Of a stretch of DNA of 17,038 nucleotides, positions 13,710 through 17,038 are shown in pieces. The translations under genes and the position numbers were made by a program. The notes beneath the pieces were generated by a model. It did no database searches. It saw only the letters and a list, made by a program, of their open reading frames with translations, and had not been told where the DNA came from. This DNA is from an uncultured Bacteroidales bacterium. Its GTDB lineage: Bacteria > Bacteroidota > Bacteroidia > Bacteroidales > Bacteroidaceae. Position 1 is the stretch's first letter. Each line of letters starts with the position of its first letter. The stretch covers positions 1 through 17,038 of the forward strand of contig CALDKD010000098.1 of the NCBI GenBank assembly GCA_937898885.1, written 5' to 3'.

Positions 13710-14356
13710 TTAATCAGCTCGTTGTAGAAGGCCATGACTCCGTCGATATCGTCGGAACTGAGATTCAGTTCAGGCCATACGCTCTCAATGTAATCCTTCT
13801 TGTCGGGGAATACCTTCTGGAATGTTTTCTTGCTTATGCCGAAATACCTGCCATTTTTGATAAGGCAGGCACTCTTCCTATAGGCATAATTGCGAGGGTC
13901 ATCGATGATAAGATCGGTGAGAACTCCCGAATTGGGATTGACAGAGTAATTCTTTATGGCCGACGTGGATGAGGCCATACCGTAGGCACCTGTCTTCACA
14001 ACGCTCACCTTTGCAACGGAGCGGATGATCCCGACACCAGTCTCAGATTCTCTGGTAATGATTTCAACGAAAGAATCATTCACTTTGACAAATGACCTGC
14101 CTTCCACGCTGACACTGATTATATTCGGGTTGCTGGCGACATACAGTGTATCATTGTCATTGGAAATGCAATACACAGCCTGATCGAGCGGGGAAATGTT
14201 AAGCACACCACGGTTGAACTGCTTGTCGGCCAATACCACAACACCCTGGCTGAAATGCGGCAATATATACTTCATGCTGTCCAGCTGCTTCTGTGCCTGT
14301 GCTCCTGCACATAAACTGACCAGAAGGAATAATACGACAAAGTTGAATTTTCTCAT
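13703..14356 (-). CDS. Exported protein of unknown function
   Basis: A 217-residue protein starting at 14356 (MRKFNFVVLFLLVSLCAGAQAQ), which gives a clean Sec signal peptide with cleavage after AQA. An in-frame ATG at 14398 would put 14 extra residues before it and was not chosen. The mature part is beta-rich (GVLNISPLDQAVYCISNDNDTLYVASNPNIISVSVEGRSFVKV...). A Lys/Asp-rich helical end follows (KTFQKVFPDKKDYIESVWPEL...FYNELIKK). No family was recognised. It lies outside the element, immediately right of attR, and is divergent from the glycosidase gene. The sequence TATATTTGG on the minus strand (14373-14381) could be its -7 element, but no matching -33 was found. Confidence 0.8.
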   Translation of the reverse strand: MRKFNFVVLFLLVSLCAGAQAQKQLDSMKYILPHFSQGVVVLADKQFNRGVLNISPLDQAVYCISNDNDTLYVASNPNIISVSVEGRSFVKVNDSFVEIITRESETGVGIIRSVAKVSVVKTGAYGMASSTSAIKNYSVNPNSGVLTDLIIDDPRNYAYRKSACLIKNGRYFGISKKTFQKVFPDKKDYIESVWPELNLSSDDIDGVMAFYNELIKK

Positions 14357-14468
14357 ATACCTTGAATTGTTTCCAAATATAAGAATATTATTGAACAATG
14401 GCTATGTCGTGGTTGGACTCTTTCGGGAGGATTATCATTGATTATCAAGTTTTATTATATTTGTTATT

Positions 14469-15872
14469 ATGAAAAAAATCCTTCCTATCATCCTGCTGGC
14501 CCTGGGTCTCAACAGTTCCTGTAAAGCCGCCGATATCCCCGAGAGCATTCATATTTCGGAAAACAGGCACTTTCTGGTCGATCAGAATGGCACCCCTTTC
14601 TTCTATCTGGCCGACACAGCATGGGAACTCTTCCACAGGCTCGGCAGAGAGGAGGCGGACCTCTATTTGCGCAACCGCGCCGGGAAGGGCTTCACAGTCA
14701 TTCAGGCTGTTGCCGTAGCCGAACTCGACGGCATCAAAGACCCCAATGCCTATGGCGACCTGCCGTTTCTTAACGAAGACCCGTCCCGCCCCGATGTGAA
14801 GGAGGGGCCGGACAATGATTATTGGGATCACGTCGACTATATAGTCAGGCGTGCCAACGAACTGGGCCTCTACATTGCGATGCTGCCTACCTGGGGACGC
14901 TATTGGCACGATGAAGGAAATGTCATCTTCACACCTGAGAATGCGCACGCCTACGGGGAATGGCTCGCGCGGCGCTACCGTGACGCTAAAATCATATGGG
15001 TTCTCGGCGGAGACCGCGCCCCAGACACTGATGGGTACAAGGAAATCATCCGTCAGATGGCGGAGGGGCTCATTGCCGGAGACGGCCACAACCATCTGAT
15101 CACTTTCCATCCCAGAGGGGACAGCGGAAGTTCTCAGTATATACATGATGAGCCGTGGCTGGATTTCAACATGCGCCAGAATGGCCATAACAATTTGGCC
15201 GAACCTTATAAGAATACGTATGAGGACTGGTTGCGCGAAGGTCCTGTCAAACCTGTCCTTGACGGAGAACCGATATACGAAGACCATCCCGTCTCCTTCG
15301 ATCCTGGCAGACGTGGTCATTCCGTATCGGCGGATTGCCGCAGAGCACTATACTGGGACCTTTTCAACGGAGCCTGCGGACACACATACGGACATCATTC
15401 GATCTGGCAGATGTGGGATCTTGATAAAAATCCTATAAATAACCCCCTCATGCCCTGGTATGAAGCTTTGGACCAGCCTGGCTCCAGCCAGATGCAATGG
15501 GGAAAGAAGCTTATTCTAAGCCGGCCTTATCTTACCAGGATCCCAGCCACGGAAGAGGTCCTTCCCGCAGTACGTGACATACCTACATCCTGGCCGGGAG
15601 AAGGCATGTACAGATTTGCCGCCACAATGGACGTAGATGGAACCTATCTGATGGTATATGTCCCTGCCGGAAGGAAATTCCTGGTCAACACGGCCGTCAT
15701 CAAAGCGGACAGACTCACGGGCTGGTGGTTCAATCCGCGCAATGGCAAATCCATCAGGATCAGAAACATCGAGAAAGGCGAGCGGGTGGAGTTCGTGTCT
15801 CCTGACCCGGGCGAGCAGTTGGACTGGGTGCTGATTATAGACGATGCCGGCAAGGGCTACAAAAAGCCTTGA
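14469..15872 (+). CDS. GH140-like (apiosidase-family, DUF4038) glycoside hydrolase
   Basis: A 467-residue exported glycosidase, the length usual for GH140 enzymes. An N-terminal signal (MKKILPIILLALGLNSSCKAA; Cys18 gives a weak lipobox) is followed by the DUF4038 TIM-barrel opening FLVDQNGTPFFYLADTAWELFHRL. KIIWVLGGDRAP follows with Asp182 and KPVLDGEPIYED with Glu267, in the places of the proposed catalytic acids of GH140. The final 90 residues form a small beta domain ending ..EQLDWVLIIDDA, as in the family. GH140 enzymes release apiose from rhamnogalacturonan II side chains, although relatives may act on other substrates. The gene is outside the element and is followed after 78 nt by another exported protein, suggesting a glycan-utilisation operon. 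The TATATTTGT at 14456-14464 is too close to the ATG to accept as a promoter. Confidence 0.85.
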   Translation: MKKILPIILLALGLNSSCKAADIPESIHISENRHFLVDQNGTPFFYLADTAWELFHRLGREEADLYLRNRAGKGFTVIQAVAVAELDGIKDPNAYGDLPFLNEDPSRPDVKEGPDNDYWDHVDYIVRRANELGLYIAMLPTWGRYWHDEGNVIFTPENAHAYGEWLARRYRDAKIIWVLGGDRAPDTDGYKEIIRQMAEGLIAGDGHNHLITFHPRGDSGSSQYIHDEPWLDFNMRQNGHNNLAEPYKNTYEDWLREGPVKPVLDGEPIYEDHPVSFDPGRRGHSVSADCRRALYWDLFNGACGHTYGHHSIWQMWDLDKNPINNPLMPWYEALDQPGSSQMQWGKKLILSRPYLTRIPATEEVLPAVRDIPTSWPGEGMYRFAATMDVDGTYLMVYVPAGRKFLVNTAVIKADRLTGWWFNPRNGKSIRIRNIEKGERVEFVSPDPGEQLDWVLIIDDAGKGYKKP

Positions 15873-15956
15873 GCCGGAGGAGCCCGACAGCCGGTCTTTG
15901 CAGCCAAGTATTTTGAGACGACACTGATTTGCACTATATTCGCATTGGCTATGTTC

Positions 15957-17038
15957 ATGAAACCTGAATCATCATTCATTCTGAGGGCCGGTGCGGCGGT
16001 TGCTCTGGCATTCGGCATTGCCGGCTGCGGGCCAAAGCAGGCGGCAACACCACAAGAAGAACTTGCAGTCAAGACCACTTTCCAGACCTCACAAGGCTGG
16101 AGGCCCACCATGGACAACCGGGCAGATGGTGTGATGATTTACAGTGTCACCGGGAACCCCTCGGACAATGAGGTGGCAGGCAACTCGTTCGAGGACAGGG
16201 TAAAGTCCTGGAGGGACCATGGCTATGTTGCCCAGTATATGACCGGTATCGCCTGGGGATCCTATCAGGATTACTTCACAGGGAGGTGGGATGGGAAACG
16301 GCACATGGACGAGGGTCAGGTGGACGTACAGGGCGACACGATATGGCACGGTCCCATGGTACCTTACATTGTCCCCTCGGACAATTATCTCAGATATATC
16401 AAGGAAGAGCATGTCAGGAGAGTCATAGACAACGGCATCACGGACCTGTTCTTCGAGGAGCCCGAATTCTGGGCCAGGAGCGGCTACAGCGATGCATTCA
16501 AGGCAGAGTGGAAGAGGTTCTACGGCTTCGACTGGAGACCACAGCACGAATCTCCGGAGAACACCTATCTCGCCAACAAGCTGAAATACCGGATGTACTA
16601 CAATGCCATTGACGAAGTCTGCACATACGCAAAGGAATATGGCAGGAGCAAGGGTCTGGACGTCAAGTGCTATATTGCCACCCACTCCCTGCTGAACTAC
16701 TCGCAGTGGCAGATCGTCTCTCCGGAGGCAAGCCTGGCTTCCCTCCCCTGCATAGACGGTTACATCGCACAGGTATGGACGGGCACCTCGCGCCAGCGCA
16801 ACTACTACAACGGTGTGCTGAAGGAGCGCACCTTTGAAACCGCATATCTCGAATACGGATGCATGGAGAGCATGACCGCCCCCACAGGCCGCAAGATGTA
16901 CTACCTCACAGATCCCATCGAGGACGGGGACAAGGACTGGGTTGACTATAAACTCAACTACCAGTGCACCTTCACGGCAAAGCTCCTCTATCCTGACATT
17001 GCCAACTATGAAGTGATGCCATGGCCGGAGCGCATATA
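15957..17038 (+). CDS. Exported lipoprotein, putative carbohydrate-active enzyme (partial)
   Basis: The first 360 residues of a protein that runs off the window. The start at 15957 gives a lipoprotein signal (MKPESSFILRAGAAVALAFGIAGC, Cys24); an in-frame ATG two codons upstream (15951) is also possible. The mature protein is rich in aromatic residues (GWRPTMDN, MTGIAWGSYQDYF, YIAQVWTG). It contains ITDLFFEEPEFWARSGY (161-177), an acidic strand end (Glu167, Glu168, Glu170) of the type that carries catalytic residues in TIM-barrel glycosidases. No named family was recognised. It follows the GH140-like gene by about 80 nt on the same strand and probably shares its transcript, which supports a role in glycan breakdown at the cell surface. 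Confidence 0.7.
   Translation, partial: MKPESSFILRAGAAVALAFGIAGCGPKQAATPQEELAVKTTFQTSQGWRPTMDNRADGVMIYSVTGNPSDNEVAGNSFEDRVKSWRDHGYVAQYMTGIAWGSYQDYFTGRWDGKRHMDEGQVDVQGDTIWHGPMVPYIVPSDNYLRYIKEEHVRRVIDNGITDLFFEEPEFWARSGYSDAFKAEWKRFYGFDWRPQHESPENTYLANKLKYRMYYNAIDEVCTYAKEYGRSKGLDVKCYIATHSLLNYSQWQIVSPEASLASLPCIDGYIAQVWTGTSRQRNYYNGVLKERTFETAYLEYGCMESMTAPTGRKMYYLTDPIEDGDKDWVDYKLNYQCTFTAKLLYPDIANYEVMPWPERI

Noticed and set aside
14456..14464. TATATTTGT as promoter of the GH140-like gene
   Set aside because: It matches the -7 consensus but ends 4 nt before the ATG and lacks a -33 element at the usual spacing.
14445..15320. Minus-strand ORF (291 codons) opposite the GH140-like gene
   Set aside because: It is antisense to a gene with signal peptide and family motifs; it has no signal, domain or credible start context.
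1..17038. CRISPR array, rRNA, insertion sequence or further tRNA genes
   Set aside because: No regularly spaced repeats, transposase motifs, terminal inverted repeats, rRNA-like sequence or second tRNA cloverleaf were seen on reading the window.

Overview
The window looks like the chromosome of a Bacteroidales bacterium (phylum Bacteroidota) carrying an integrated mobilizable element of about 13.65 kb. The evidence is promoters of the Bacteroidota type (TTTG, then about 20 nt, then TAnnTTTG), A-rich translation starts without Shine-Dalgarno sequences, and families such as DUF3244, DUF3853, the Bacteroidales-type tyrosine recombinase and a GH140-like glycosidase. All functional names come from reading motifs by eye; no database search was run.

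Element boundaries. The window opens with the 3' end of a tRNA-Ser gene (1-18). The 16 bp at 1-16 recur exactly at 13639-13654, next to the integrase gene (12143-13513, minus strand). These are the expected attL and attR of an element integrated in the tRNA 3' end. A 26-bp direct repeat lies just inside both ends (50-75 and 13513-13538).

Cargo module (about 340-4503, all minus strand, visibly AT-richer than the rest). A membrane-anchored TPR lipoprotein with a degenerate C-terminal LuxR-like helix-turn-helix (2812-4503) is followed by a hairpin terminator. Beyond it come three exported products: a DUF3244-like small protein (2057-2425), a lipoprotein gene split by a one-base frameshift (984-1957), and a small outer-membrane barrel-like protein (420-935). 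The function of the set is unknown. It resembles a sensor-regulator with a cell-surface output.

Mobilization and replication module (4675-9854). A MobV/Pre-type relaxase (4675-6660) lies next to a hairpin-dense 285-nt non-coding region that is the best oriT candidate. Then come a zinc-finger/Toprim primase-like protein, an SF3 helicase of the P4/D5 type and a DUF3853 small HTH protein, whose genes overlap end to end. This operon and a divergent HTH regulator (9877-10365) share a promoter region with repeated 11-bp operator-like sites lying at or next to both -33 elements.

Defence/stability module (10387-12083). An AbiEi/AbiEii type IV toxin-antitoxin pair has its own promoter and a 4-nt overlap.

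Right flank (after 13654). There is a strong hairpin terminator, probably the original terminator of the tRNA-Ser gene, then an exported protein of unknown function on the minus strand. Two genes on the plus strand follow: a GH140-like (apiosidase-family) glycosidase and a second exported lipoprotein that runs off the window. These look like chromosomal glycan-degradation genes unrelated to the element. No conjugation machinery, coupling protein, insertion sequence, rRNA or CRISPR array was seen.
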